A DNA stretch of 7,542 nt from Verrucomicrobiota bacterium. Its GTDB lineage: Bacteria > Verrucomicrobiota > Verrucomicrobiia > Limisphaerales > CAZBKV01. Below the pieces are notes generated by a model. The model worked only from the letters and a program-made list of their open reading frames with translations, had not been told where the DNA came from and ran no database searches. Of this stretch, positions 1 through 6,811 are shown piece after piece; within the stretch, counting starts at the first letter, position 1; every line of letters starts with the position of its first letter. The stretch spans positions 1 through 7,542 of the forward strand of contig JAGHDA010000418.1 in the NCBI GenBank assembly GCA_021160185.1, read 5' to 3'. Position numbers and translations under genes: made by a program.

Positions 1-2
1 CA

Positions 3-353
3 AACGCCCGCAACGCGGCCCTTCACGATCCGCGGTTTCCTCCGGTCACGCCCGAAGAGGAGCCGGAGTTGACCATCGAGATCAGCGTGCTCTCGCCTCT
101 GCGGCCGCTGGACTGCGCGGGGCCGGAGGATCTGCTTCGCAAGCTGCGGCCGGGGGTGGACGGCGTCGTGCTGGAAGTCGGCCCCCGACGGGCCACCTTC
201 CTGCCCCAGGTGTGGGAAAAGCTTCCCGATCCGGAAGAGTTCCTGGAGCAGCTCTCCCTCAAAGCCGGCCTGCCTCCCGACGGATGGGCGGACCCGAAGG
301 CCAAGGTGTCTATCTACCAAGTGGAATCCTTCAGCGAAGACGAGCTGGAATAG
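3..353 (+). CDS. AMMECR1-domain protein (AmmeMemoRadiSam protein A type), C-terminal part
   Basis: The frame is open from the window edge to TAG at 351-353 and gives 116 residues; the start lies outside the window. The visible part matches the second half of the AMMECR1 fold. It opens with NARNAALHDPRFPP, the conserved Asn/Arg/Phe strip, continues through IEISVLSPL, and then GVDGVVLEVGPRRATFLPQVW followed by DPEEFLEQL and KAGLPPDGW. An internal TTG at 69 could be mistaken for the start, but the conserved sequence continues upstream of it in frame. Bacterial members are often encoded beside a MEMO1-like protein and a radical SAM protein; neither is in this window, so any partners would lie upstream. 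The biochemical role of the family is unsettled. The conserved LRGCIG motif expected in the N-terminal half cannot be checked here. Confidence 0.9.
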   Translation, partial: NARNAALHDPRFPPVTPEEEPELTIEISVLSPLRPLDCAGPEDLLRKLRPGVDGVVLEVGPRRATFLPQVWEKLPDPEEFLEQLSLKAGLPPDGWADPKAKVSIYQVESFSEDELE

Positions 354-387
354 CCCCGCTGGAGGAAACGCTTCCCGTCCAGGCCAT

Positions 388-440
388 CTCAGGTTACACT
401 CGTTCCTGTCCGGATCGAAACGGCCGGATGGCAACCTAAG
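388..440 (+). promoter_or_regulatory. Foldable leader upstream of mdh
   Basis: In the 108-bp gap between the AMMECR1 gene and mdh, an outer pair of arms (388-395, CTCAGGTT, and 433-440, AACCTAAG) matches at seven of eight positions. It encloses an inner five-base pair, TCCGG at 409-413 with CCGGA at 424-428. The structure ends 21 nt before the mdh start codon. No T-run follows, so it is not a convincing terminator for the upstream gene. It may be an mRNA leader structure or chance pairing in GC-rich DNA. Confidence 0.25.
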
Positions 441-461
441 CTCAAGAAAGAAGAACAAACC

Positions 462-1451
462 ATGAGCGTAACCCCCATACGCGTGGCGGTCACCGGGGCC
501 GCCGGACAGATTGGCTATTCGCTGTTGTTCCGCGTCGCGGCGGGCGAGATGTTCGGCCCTTCCCAGCCGGTGATCCTTCATCTGGTGGAAATCGAACCGG
601 CCATGAAGGCGCTGGAAGGCGTTGTGATGGAGTTGGAAGACTGCGCCTTTCCTCTGCTCCGCGGCATTACGGCCACATCCTCTCTGGCCGAAGGCTTCAA
701 CGGGATCAACTGGGCGCTGCTGGTGGGCAGCGTGCCCCGCAAAGCCGGCATGGAGCGGAAGGACCTGCTGGGCGTCAACGGGAAGATCTTTGTTGGACAA
801 GGCCGCGCCATTCAGGAGCACGCGGCCTCAGACGTGCGCGTCTTGGTTGTAGGGAACCCGTGCAACACCAATTGCTACATCGCCATGAAGAACGCTCCGG
901 AAGTCCCCAAAGACCGCTGGTTCGCCATGACGCGGCTGGATGAAAACCGCGCCAAGAGCCTTTTGGCCCGCAAGTCGGGCGCGGCGGTCAGCCAGGTGTC
1001 CAACCTGGGGGTGTGGGGCAACCATTCCTCCACCCAGTATCCGGACTTCTACAACGCCCGCATCCACGGCCGGCCCGCGCTGGAAGTCATCGGGGACGAG
1101 CCATGGCTCCAAACCGAGTTTCTCTCCACGATCCAGCAACGGGGCGCGGCCATCATCAAGGCGCGCGGGGCATCCAGCGCCGCCAGCGCGGCCAACGCCG
1201 TGATCGACACGGTGCGTTTCCTCGCCAACCCCACCGAAGCGGGCGACTGGCATAGCGTGGCCCTCTGTTCGGACGGCAGCTACGGCGTGGAGCCGGAACT
1301 GATCTGTTCCTTCCCGACGCGGAACGAGGAGGGGCGTGTCGCGATCGTCCAGGACGTGCCGCTCAACGAGTTCGCCCGCGGGAAGATCGAGGCCTCGGTC
1401 AACGAGCTCAAAGAAGAGCGCGCCGCCGTGGCGGACTTGCTGCCCGAATAG
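462..1451 (+). CDS. mdh: Malate dehydrogenase, NAD-dependent (cytosolic type)
   Basis: The 329-residue product interconverts malate and oxaloacetate in the cytoplasm (TCA cycle). It resembles the Thermus/eukaryotic-cytosolic type of malate dehydrogenase, usually about 327-330 residues, so it looks full length. Visible motifs in order are the Rossmann loop TGAAGQIGYS (11-20), the acidic end of the second strand (LVEIEPAMKALEG, 41-53, favouring NAD over NADP), the substrate loop VPRKAGMERKDL (91-102, Arg93 and Arg99), TRLDENRA (157-164, Arg158 and Asp160), catalytic His188 in WGNHSSTQYPD, and GASSAASAANAVID (236-249). At 131-137 it reads GNPCNTN, where the well-known members have GNPANTN. The ATG at 462 follows a purine-rich stretch (AAGAAAGAAG) and places the Rossmann loop at the usual distance, so the start is well supported. 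The gene appears to stand alone. Confidence 0.97.
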   Translation: MSVTPIRVAVTGAAGQIGYSLLFRVAAGEMFGPSQPVILHLVEIEPAMKALEGVVMELEDCAFPLLRGITATSSLAEGFNGINWALLVGSVPRKAGMERKDLLGVNGKIFVGQGRAIQEHAASDVRVLVVGNPCNTNCYIAMKNAPEVPKDRWFAMTRLDENRAKSLLARKSGAAVSQVSNLGVWGNHSSTQYPDFYNARIHGRPALEVIGDEPWLQTEFLSTIQQRGAAIIKARGASSAASAANAVIDTVRFLANPTEAGDWHSVALCSDGSYGVEPELICSFPTRNEEGRVAIVQDVPLNEFARGKIEASVNELKEERAAVADLLPE

Positions 1452-1670
1452 AGGGAAGCTCTCAGCGGCGCCGGCAACGCTCCTAGACTCCAAGCCACGG
1501 CGACGCCTGCGCCCATTCCGGACGGGAAGCCCGCGGCCCCGTAGGAGCCGGATCAAGGCTCCGGCGGAATCTCCGGGAAGTCGTTCCCAGGAAAGATGGC
1601 CGCCGCCAGACTCGCGGGACGCCCAGTCAATGCGGCGGCGCGTCCTTTGCGTATCCCGCCCTTCCCGGCG
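1452..1670. other. Intergenic DNA between convergent mdh and the minus-strand tail
   Basis: This 219-bp stretch lies between the mdh stop and the end of the minus-strand open tail. Open frames crossing it on both strands give arginine/serine-rich, low-complexity products with no recognisable motif. The only structure I see is a six-base stem, GGAGCC at 1544-1549 with GGCTCC at 1557-1562, around a 7-nt loop. No T-run follows on either strand, so it is at best a weak terminator for the convergent transcripts. Confidence 0.5.
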
Positions 1671-2075
1671 CTACTCGACTTTCAACCGATAGAATTCGAC
1701 ATCCGAGAGCGTGGCATCCCGGTCGACCCACACATTCTCAGGCGGCGTCGGCTGGATGTGCTCAGCAACGGGAACGTATCCGCCGGTAACGGTCGCCGAT
1801 CTTAGGATCGAGTAAAGCCGGCCTGGCGCCGAACCCCACCGGAGCTCGATTCCCGCCTCTTCGCCAAGGACGACCAGCGACTTGATCCGCAAATACGAAT
1901 GCGGGTCGGCGGCGTCGGTTCCCGCCCGGTACTCGGCCAGGTTGCTGAGACCGTCCCCATCGAAATCCAGCGCAGGCGCCTCGGCCGTTGCCAGCGGCTC
2001 GCCCTCGGCCCCATCCGCCCGAATGGCCAGGATGCCGGCCGACTCCGCTCCCTCTTCTTGTTGTCCCAGCTCCGC
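1671..2075 (-). pseudogene. In-frame open tail behind tandem TGA: calcium-loop motif plus FYRLK module, no usual start
   Basis: Directly after TGA TGA (2081-2076) that ends the FGE-like gene, the same frame stays open for 134 codons to TAG at 1671-1673. The coding looks real. DFDGDGLSNLAEYRAGTD is a type-3-thrombospondin/EF-hand-like calcium loop (DxDGDG with a later Glu). It is followed by DPHSYLRI and a beta-rich module (IELRWGSAPGRLYSILRS) ending in FYRLKVE, the usual C-terminus of large exported proteins in PVC bacteria. No ATG or GTG lies in frame; the first alternative start is TTG at 1892, already past the calcium loop and without an apparent ribosome site. I read it as the surviving 3' end of another secreted-protein gene, or a tail cut off from the FGE-like protein. 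Stop readthrough is a less likely alternative. Confidence 0.6.
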
Positions 2076-2078
2076 TCA

Positions 2079-3401
2079 TCACGGACCTACGGGGAGGACG
2101 GACCGGAATCCGTAGGTGATGTAGCTAAAGTGCGGGAAGTTGAAGCACCGGCTCGCAACCCGGCAGTCCCTGGCGCCGTTGTACCAATCGCCGCCCCGGA
2201 CAACCCGGTACCAGCGCTCGCTATCCGTTGGACCTCGCGGATCTACCTGCGGCGAGCGGGAGTAGTAACTCCGATCATACCAGTCCCAGCACCATTCCCA
2301 AACATTCCCCGCCATGTCGTAAAGCCCATACCCGTTCGGCGCGAAAGACCCCACCGGGCTGGTGTAAGGCGGGTCTCCGACTGCATAGTCCGGATGGTAA
2401 CCCAGCGTCGGACTCACGTCGTAGCTTAAGGCAGTGAAGCTGAGGTAGTTTGCCTGGCTGTGGGAAATGGTGTCCCCCCAGGGGAACCGGCGGCCGCTCA
2501 AGCCGCCCCGCGCTGCCTTCTCCCACTCCGCCTCGGTGGGCAGCCGGTAGCCCGCATCCCACTTCACCCAGTCGTTTTCCACGTCCACCCGCCCCGTGCG
2601 ATACACCTCCGTCTGCGCCGCGCTGGTGTAATACGCCGGCACACACCCCTCCCGCTCACTCCGCGCATTGCACCATTTCACACAGTCATACCAGTTCACG
2701 TAGTGGACCGGATGATCGGCGGCCTTGCCGGAGCAGGCATTGTCAAAGCTGTAGCCGTGCGCGATGGCCCACTGGTAAACCTCATCCCACAGCGCTTTGC
2801 TCACCTCGAATTTGTCCATGTAAAAGGCGCTCACATAGACCGTGTGCACGGGGCGCTCTTCGACCTCCCCCTCATCGAACGAATCGCCCATCTGGAACGG
2901 TCCGGCCGGGATGAGCGCCATGCCTTCGGGCGCCGAAGGCATGGCTTTCAGTCGATAGAAACGAGCTTGTCGCGAAGTTGCTGGCTCTGGATCACGGAAG
3001 GTCGCGATATTGCCGTCGCCAAGAACGTTCGTGACGAGCGTCTGCCACGCCCACAAATCATCGGAGACCTCCACGGTATAAGCCCACCCGGCCGTCGTTG
3101 GGTAGCTTATCACCAAACGACCGTCTACGTCGAGCGCAGCCGTCAACCGCAACGCAGGGGACGGAGCCGCGTAGCTCGAGCCCGCATTGTCCGACACCGC
3201 CACGCTCACTGTCAGGGCGGCGCTGTCCGGATCCGCCAGGTCGTAGGTGATCTCGACCAGTTGGGTGCCCAGCCGCTGCTCCGCCCGGACGTTCGACACT
3301 TCCGGGTCGGCGCCAAGCGCGCCCCTACCGGCCAGCAGGGCCGAGGCCAGGACCAGGGCGCAACACTTCCCTACCTTGGGCAGCTTCTTGTAACACCCCA
3401 T
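2079..3401 (-). CDS. Exported FGE-like (SUMF1/formylglycine-generating-enzyme fold) protein
   Basis: The product is 440 residues from ATG at 3401. Residues 1-30 form a signal peptide: basic MGCYKKLPKVGK, then a hydrophobic ALVLASALLAG core, with likely cleavage near ALGA. Residues 32-150 form a beta-sandwich-type region that begins VSNVRAEQRLGTQLVEITYDL and ends RFYRLKA. Residues 159-436 are the FGE-sulfatase domain: MALIPAGPFQMGD, RPVHTVYVSAFYMDKFEVS, VNWYDCVKWCNA, YRLPTEAEWEKAARGG, FPWGD, NGYGLYDMAGNVWEWCWDW, RVVRGGDWYNGARDCR and the closing GFRSVLPVGP. True formylglycine oxidases carry a copper-binding Cys pair in this last block; by my hand alignment those positions are Ala410 and Val415. 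The domain may therefore bind or act structurally rather than activate sulfatases, and no sulfatase gene is nearby. ATG at 3419 (six residues longer, after a GGTGGGG stretch) is an alternative start. The gene ends with tandem TGA codons. Confidence 0.88.
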   Translation of the reverse strand: MGCYKKLPKVGKCCALVLASALLAGRGALGADPEVSNVRAEQRLGTQLVEITYDLADPDSAALTVSVAVSDNAGSSYAAPSPALRLTAALDVDGRLVISYPTTAGWAYTVEVSDDLWAWQTLVTNVLGDGNIATFRDPEPATSRQARFYRLKAMPSAPEGMALIPAGPFQMGDSFDEGEVEERPVHTVYVSAFYMDKFEVSKALWDEVYQWAIAHGYSFDNACSGKAADHPVHYVNWYDCVKWCNARSEREGCVPAYYTSAAQTEVYRTGRVDVENDWVKWDAGYRLPTEAEWEKAARGGLSGRRFPWGDTISHSQANYLSFTALSYDVSPTLGYHPDYAVGDPPYTSPVGSFAPNGYGLYDMAGNVWEWCWDWYDRSYYSRSPQVDPRGPTDSERWYRVVRGGDWYNGARDCRVASRCFNFPHFSYITYGFRSVLPVGP

Positions 3402-3419
3402 GCCCTCATCATGGACCAT

Positions 3420-3629
3420 CGCCCCACCGTGGCAACCCCAATCCGTGGGAATCTGATGGCGAAGGGAACGCTCGGCCCAGGCGCCATGCGGGAGGCAAGT
3501 TCCGGGACGTTCGGAGTTTCCGAAGCGTCGAGGAATCGCTCGCTGCGCCCCCTGCCCGATGGCCGTGCTCGGGTTCTGAGGCGTCGAAAAGCGTTGGCCG
3601 TCGAGGCGGGATCGGGTAGGGTGGCTTCC
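3420..3629. promoter_or_regulatory. Divergent intergenic region with imperfect hairpin
   Basis: This region separates the divergent FGE-like and CocE-like genes and should hold both promoters, though I cannot point to convincing -35/-10 boxes. An imperfect inverted repeat spans 3506-3529: GACGTTCGGA, loop GTT, TCCGAAGCGTC. It pairs over ten bases with one bulged G. Near the plus-strand end, AGGGTGG at 3618-3624 serves as a plausible ribosome site five bases before the ATG at 3630. The repeat could be an operator or a transcript hairpin; neither is shown. Confidence 0.35.
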
Positions 3630-5357
3630 ATGAAAACGCCTCGATCGTTCGCGTCGCGCCTTGCGCCGTTCGCGTTGGCCGCGGCGGTGGCCGGGGCCGT
3701 CAGCGCCCGCGCGGCCGCTCAATTCCTCAAGAATGTCATGGTTCCGATGCGGGACGGAACCCGCCTCGCGGCCAATGTGTTTCTCCCCTCCGAAAAAGGC
3801 GCTTTCCCGGTCATCCTGACGCGGACGCCTTACGGCAAAGGCGGCGAGAAAGCCGCCCTCGGCGCGGGCATGAGGCGCTTGGGGTACGCGGTGGTGAGCC
3901 AGGACTGCCGGGGCCGGGGCGATTCGGAGGGGAAATGGGATCCGTTCCGCTACGACGTCCAGGACGGCCAAGACACGCTCAAGTGGGTGATCGCCCAGCC
4001 GTGGTGCAACGGCCGGATCGGGACGGCCGGCGGGTCCTATGTGGGCTGGACCCAATGGGCGTTGGCGCCCGGGGCGCCGCCTCAGCTCAAAGCGATGGTT
4101 CCGATGGTCCCGTTCGCGGAGGCTTATCCGCACGCGGCCTATCCGGGCGGGGCTTTCCAACTGGCCTTGTGTTTCGGCTGGGGCGCGGGCGTGGGCGGCA
4201 TTCGGGCCGACGCAAACCGCCTTCGCAAGGCGTTCGAGTTTCTCCCGCTCAACCGATGGGACGAGCAGTTCGACCGGCGCGCGCCCTATTTGCGAGACTG
4301 GATAGCCCATTCAACGTACGACGCGTACTGGCGGCGGCGGGGCGTCCCGGACCGTTACAAGGACATCGCCGCGCCCATTCTCAATATCGGCGGCTGGTAC
4401 GACATCTTCTCCAAGCCGGTCATCGAGATGATCGAGCGGGTCCGGCACGAGTCGAAAAGCCGGCTTGCCCGGCGCAATCAATGCGTGGTCGTGGGGCCTT
4501 GGGCGCACGGGCCGGCGAAGCGCCGGCTCGGCGAGCTGGATTTCGGTCCGGAGGCGGAGCTCAACGTCATGGAGCTCCAACTCAAGTGGTTCGAGTACTG
4601 GCTCAAAGGAAAGGAGACCGGGGTGGAAGATTGGCCTCCGCTGCTTCTCTTCGTGATGGGCGAGAACAAGTGGCGTCCTGCCTGCCAATGGCCTCCACGC
4701 GGCGTGAAGTTTGTCTCCTACTACCTGGCGAGCGACGGCAAGGCCAACAGCCTCGGCGGCGACGGCCGCCTTGCCCTCCGCCCGCCTGAAGGACAAACCC
4801 CGCCCGACCGGTTCGTGTACGATCCGAACCGCCCGGTTCCCACCCATGGAGGCAACAACCTGGCAGCCCTGCCCTCCGGGCCGTTCGACCAGACCGAAAT
4901 CGAGAAACGATCCGACGTGCTCGTCTACACCACCCCGCCGTTGGAAGAACCGGTCTGCGTGATCGGGCCGGTCCGCCTCGTCCTCCACGCCGCCTCCACC
5001 GCTCCGGACACCGATTTCACGGTGAAGCTGGCGGACGTTCACCCTGACGGGCGAGCCTTCAACCTATGCGACGGGATCCTCCGGGCGCGATTCCGCCGGT
5101 CGAACGTCGAGCCTTCGCTCATTCGCCCCGGCAAGACGTACCGGTACGAGATCGAGGCGGGCGTCACGGCGAATCTTTTCAAGAAAGGCCATCGGATCCG
5201 AATCGAGGTTTCAAGCAGCAACTTCCCGCGGTTTGACCGGAACGCGAACAGCGGGCTGCCGCTTGGAACCGACACGAAGCTTTTGAAAGCCACACAGACC
5301 GTGTACCACGATCGCGCCCGTCCTTCGCGCCTGGTGTTGCCGGTCGCGCCGCGGTAA
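3630..5357 (+). CDS. Exported CocE/NonD-family serine hydrolase (X-Pro dipeptidyl-peptidase-like)
   Basis: The 575-residue product starts at ATG 3630 behind AGGGTGG. The same frame is open far upstream, but that part is antisense to the FGE-like gene and lies outside the signal peptide. Residues 1-29 are a signal peptide (basic start, LAPFALAAAVAGAV core, cleavage near ARAAA). The alpha/beta-hydrolase domain begins VMVPMRDGTRLAANVFLP (36-53). Tyr69 in RTPYGK is the likely oxyanion-hole tyrosine, CRGRGDSEG (93-101) is typical, and the catalytic triad is Ser136 in GGSYVGW, Asp258 in GGWYDIF and His293 in GPWAHG. From about 340 onward is the jelly-roll PepX_C domain, with IGPVRLVLHAASTAPDTDF and GHRIRIEVSSSNFPRFDRN. 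Family members hydrolyse esters or amides, including cocaine esterase, glutaryl-7-ACA acylase and X-Pro peptidases; the substrate here cannot be told. Length fits the family. Confidence 0.93.
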   Translation: MKTPRSFASRLAPFALAAAVAGAVSARAAAQFLKNVMVPMRDGTRLAANVFLPSEKGAFPVILTRTPYGKGGEKAALGAGMRRLGYAVVSQDCRGRGDSEGKWDPFRYDVQDGQDTLKWVIAQPWCNGRIGTAGGSYVGWTQWALAPGAPPQLKAMVPMVPFAEAYPHAAYPGGAFQLALCFGWGAGVGGIRADANRLRKAFEFLPLNRWDEQFDRRAPYLRDWIAHSTYDAYWRRRGVPDRYKDIAAPILNIGGWYDIFSKPVIEMIERVRHESKSRLARRNQCVVVGPWAHGPAKRRLGELDFGPEAELNVMELQLKWFEYWLKGKETGVEDWPPLLLFVMGENKWRPACQWPPRGVKFVSYYLASDGKANSLGGDGRLALRPPEGQTPPDRFVYDPNRPVPTHGGNNLAALPSGPFDQTEIEKRSDVLVYTTPPLEEPVCVIGPVRLVLHAASTAPDTDFTVKLADVHPDGRAFNLCDGILRARFRRSNVEPSLIRPGKTYRYEIEAGVTANLFKKGHRIRIEVSSSNFPRFDRNANSGLPLGTDTKLLKATQTVYHDRARPSRLVLPVAPR

Positions 5358-5375
5358 GGCTTTGCAAAAGAAAAT

Positions 5376-5408
5376 CCGCCTTCCCCCCGCTTCGGGGGGG
5401 GAACGCGG
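5376..5408. terminator. Hairpin between convergent genes, likely bidirectional terminator
   Basis: The core is TTCCCCCCG (5381-5389), loop CTT, then C with a run of eight G and AA (5393-5403). It is extended by CCGC at 5376-5379 pairing with GCGG at 5405-5408 across a C-C mismatch. It lies 18 bp past the CocE-like stop and 15 bp past the end of the flavodiiron gene. On the minus strand it is followed by GGATTTTCTTTT, which suits termination of the flavodiiron transcript. On the plus strand only a short TTT follows, so termination in that direction would be weaker. Confidence 0.7.
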
Positions 5409-5423
5409 TTTGCGCCGGGGCGG

Positions 5424-6659
5424 CTAGGCGAAGCCGTTCTCGCGGTGCTTCTCGGCGATCGTTGCGGCAAGCCGATCGAGAGCCTCCCGCTCGGCGGCCT
5501 TGGGCAGCCCTTTGGCCAGCACCGGCTCCAAAACCTCCATCTTCTGCGACGCAAAGACGCCGGTCAGCGTTTCCGCCGTTTTGGCCTGCCAACCGTAGGA
5601 GCCGATGACGCTCAAAAACTTCGCCTTGGGACGCAACTGAGCCGCGAGGAAGGCGGCGTAAAAAAGGTTGGGGTGAGGCCCTCCCAACACCGTGGGCGCG
5701 GCGAGGACAAGCGAGCCCGCGTCCACAAGCGACATGGCCAGCTTGCCGATGTCGCCGTTCTCCATGTTGCAGGGGGCGACCCGGACTCCGCGATTCACCA
5801 GGCCGGCAAGCAGGCAATCCACCATCTGCTGCGTGCTTCCGTGCATGGAAACATAAGGAAGCGCCACGAGATTCTTTGGCGGACCGCTGGCCCATTCCCC
5901 GTACGCTTCGAGGATCAACCCCGGATCGGCGTAGACGGGCCCGTGGCTGGGAGCGATCATTTGAATCGGAAAGCGGCCGATTTTCTCGAGGTTCTTTCGG
6001 ATCACGTTGGCGAAGGGCATCATGATCTCCGCATAGTACCGCTTGGCCGCCTCCAAAACACGGCCCCTGTCCGTCGCGTACAACTCGCTCGAAGCCAGAT
6101 GCGCCCCGAACATGTCGCAGGAAAAAAGGATCCCCTCTTCGGGAAGAAAGGCGCACATCGTCTCCGGCCAATGAACCCAGGGGGTCATGATGAACTCGAG
6201 CGTCTTGCCGCCGAGGGAAAGCGCGTCCCCTTCCTTGACCGTCAGGAAAACTTCCTCGGGCAGCGCCAGCAGGTCCTGAAGCATCGTCTTGGCCTTGGCG
6301 TTGGCGACCACTTTTGCCTCCGGATGACGCTCGAGGACGTGGGGGATCCCGCCGGAATGATCCTGCTCGGCATGGAGGGAAACGATGTAATCGATTCGGT
6401 TGACGCCGCTGATCTGGTCGAGCAGCTCTTCGATCTTGCGCGGCTCGACGGCGTCGATGAGGGCCGTTTTTTCCGAGCCTTCGATCAGGTAGGCGTTGTA
6501 GCTGGTGCCGTCAGGAAGCGGAATCAGCGCGTCGAAGAGGGCCCGGTCCCAGTCCGCCGCGCCCACATAAAACACGCCGTCCCGAATTTTCCTCGGTTTC
6601 CTCGCGCCGCACGGCGGCCGGCTGTTGGAGATTTTTCCACTCATCATTCCACCCATCAT
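5424..6659 (-). CDS. fprA: Flavodiiron protein (A-type flavoprotein, FprA family)
   Basis: The product is a cytoplasmic reductase of oxygen to water and/or nitric oxide to nitrous oxide, 411 residues from ATG at 6659. The N-terminal metallo-beta-lactamase-like domain (about 25-260) has the complete diiron ligand set in canonical order: His96-x-Glu98-x-Asp100-His101 (LHAEQDHSGG), His163 (VHWPETM), Asp182 (SCDMFG) and His239 (PSHGPVY). The C-terminal flavodoxin domain (about 262-375) shows the FMN phosphate loop VSMHGSTQQM, then LAAPTVLGGPHPNLF and VIGSYGWQAK. No rubredoxin or flavin-reductase extension follows, so electrons must come from a separate donor not encoded here. The start is uncertain: MM at 6659/6656 and MM at 6647/6644 are in frame, and the frame extends to 6761, but family similarity begins only at about residue 24 (KIRDGVFYVGAADWD). 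The gene is divergent from ybjQ and convergent with the CocE-like gene. Confidence 0.96.
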   Translation of the reverse strand: MMGGMMSGKISNSRPPCGARKPRKIRDGVFYVGAADWDRALFDALIPLPDGTSYNAYLIEGSEKTALIDAVEPRKIEELLDQISGVNRIDYIVSLHAEQDHSGGIPHVLERHPEAKVVANAKAKTMLQDLLALPEEVFLTVKEGDALSLGGKTLEFIMTPWVHWPETMCAFLPEEGILFSCDMFGAHLASSELYATDRGRVLEAAKRYYAEIMMPFANVIRKNLEKIGRFPIQMIAPSHGPVYADPGLILEAYGEWASGPPKNLVALPYVSMHGSTQQMVDCLLAGLVNRGVRVAPCNMENGDIGKLAMSLVDAGSLVLAAPTVLGGPHPNLFYAAFLAAQLRPKAKFLSVIGSYGWQAKTAETLTGVFASQKMEVLEPVLAKGLPKAAEREALDRLAATIAEKHRENGFA

Positions 6660-6811
6660 GTTTTTGCATAAGACTTCCAGGAGCCGGCTTGCCCCCCGGA
6701 TTCTCTTCTCCCGACATCTTCCTTTATGCCTCATCCGCGCCTCAGGCGCAAATCGCCGCAAGAGGGCGCTCCAGCGTTGGCGCCGCCCGCGCGGGCGCCT
6801 ATCATGGCCTC
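6660..6811. promoter_or_regulatory. Divergent fprA-ybjQ intergenic region with palindromes
   Basis: This 152-bp region must hold promoters for both divergent genes. CGCCCGCGCGGGCG at 6784-6797 is a perfect 14-bp palindrome ending 14 bp before the ybjQ start. GCGCC (6737-6741) and GGCGC (6745-6749) form a short hairpin around TCA. The palindrome has no room for an RNA loop, so if functional it would act as DNA, for example as an operator. In DNA this rich in G and C, chance palindromes are common. I see no clear -35/-10 pair and no strong Shine-Dalgarno for ybjQ. Confidence 0.3.

Noticed and set aside
828..1556. Minus-strand ORF antisense to mdh
   Set aside because: It is an Arg/Gly/His-rich shadow of the complete malate dehydrogenase gene.
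1544..1562. GGAGCC/GGCTCC hairpin as the terminator between mdh and the convergent tail
   Set aside because: It is a six-base stem with a 7-nt loop and no T-run on either strand; too weak to call.
2076..2081. TGA TGA as selenocysteine or as a reassigned sense codon
   Set aside because: No in-frame TGA occurs inside mdh, the hydrolase, fprA or ybjQ, and ybjQ itself ends with TGA. The FGE fold ends naturally at GFRSVLPVGP just before the stops.
1762..2082. Minus-strand ORF with GTG/ATG overlapping the FGE-like stop, as in translational coupling
   Set aside because: Its product is low-complexity Arg/Gly-rich sequence, and the meaningful calcium-loop coding lies in another frame, so it is a shadow.
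2460..3629. Plus-strand frame open for 390 codons upstream of the CocE-like start
   Set aside because: It is antisense to the FGE-like gene, gives an Arg/His/Pro-rich product without motifs, and the signal peptide at the 3630 ATG marks the true start.
3402..4310. Minus-strand extension of the FGE-like frame over the CocE-like gene
   Set aside because: It is Arg/His-rich, without motifs and antisense to a clear hydrolase gene. The signal peptide of the FGE-like protein begins at 3401 (or 3419).
5445..6671. Long plus-strand ORF antisense to fprA
   Set aside because: It has no motifs and is explained by GC-rich codon bias of the real flavodiiron gene, whose seven metal ligands are all present.
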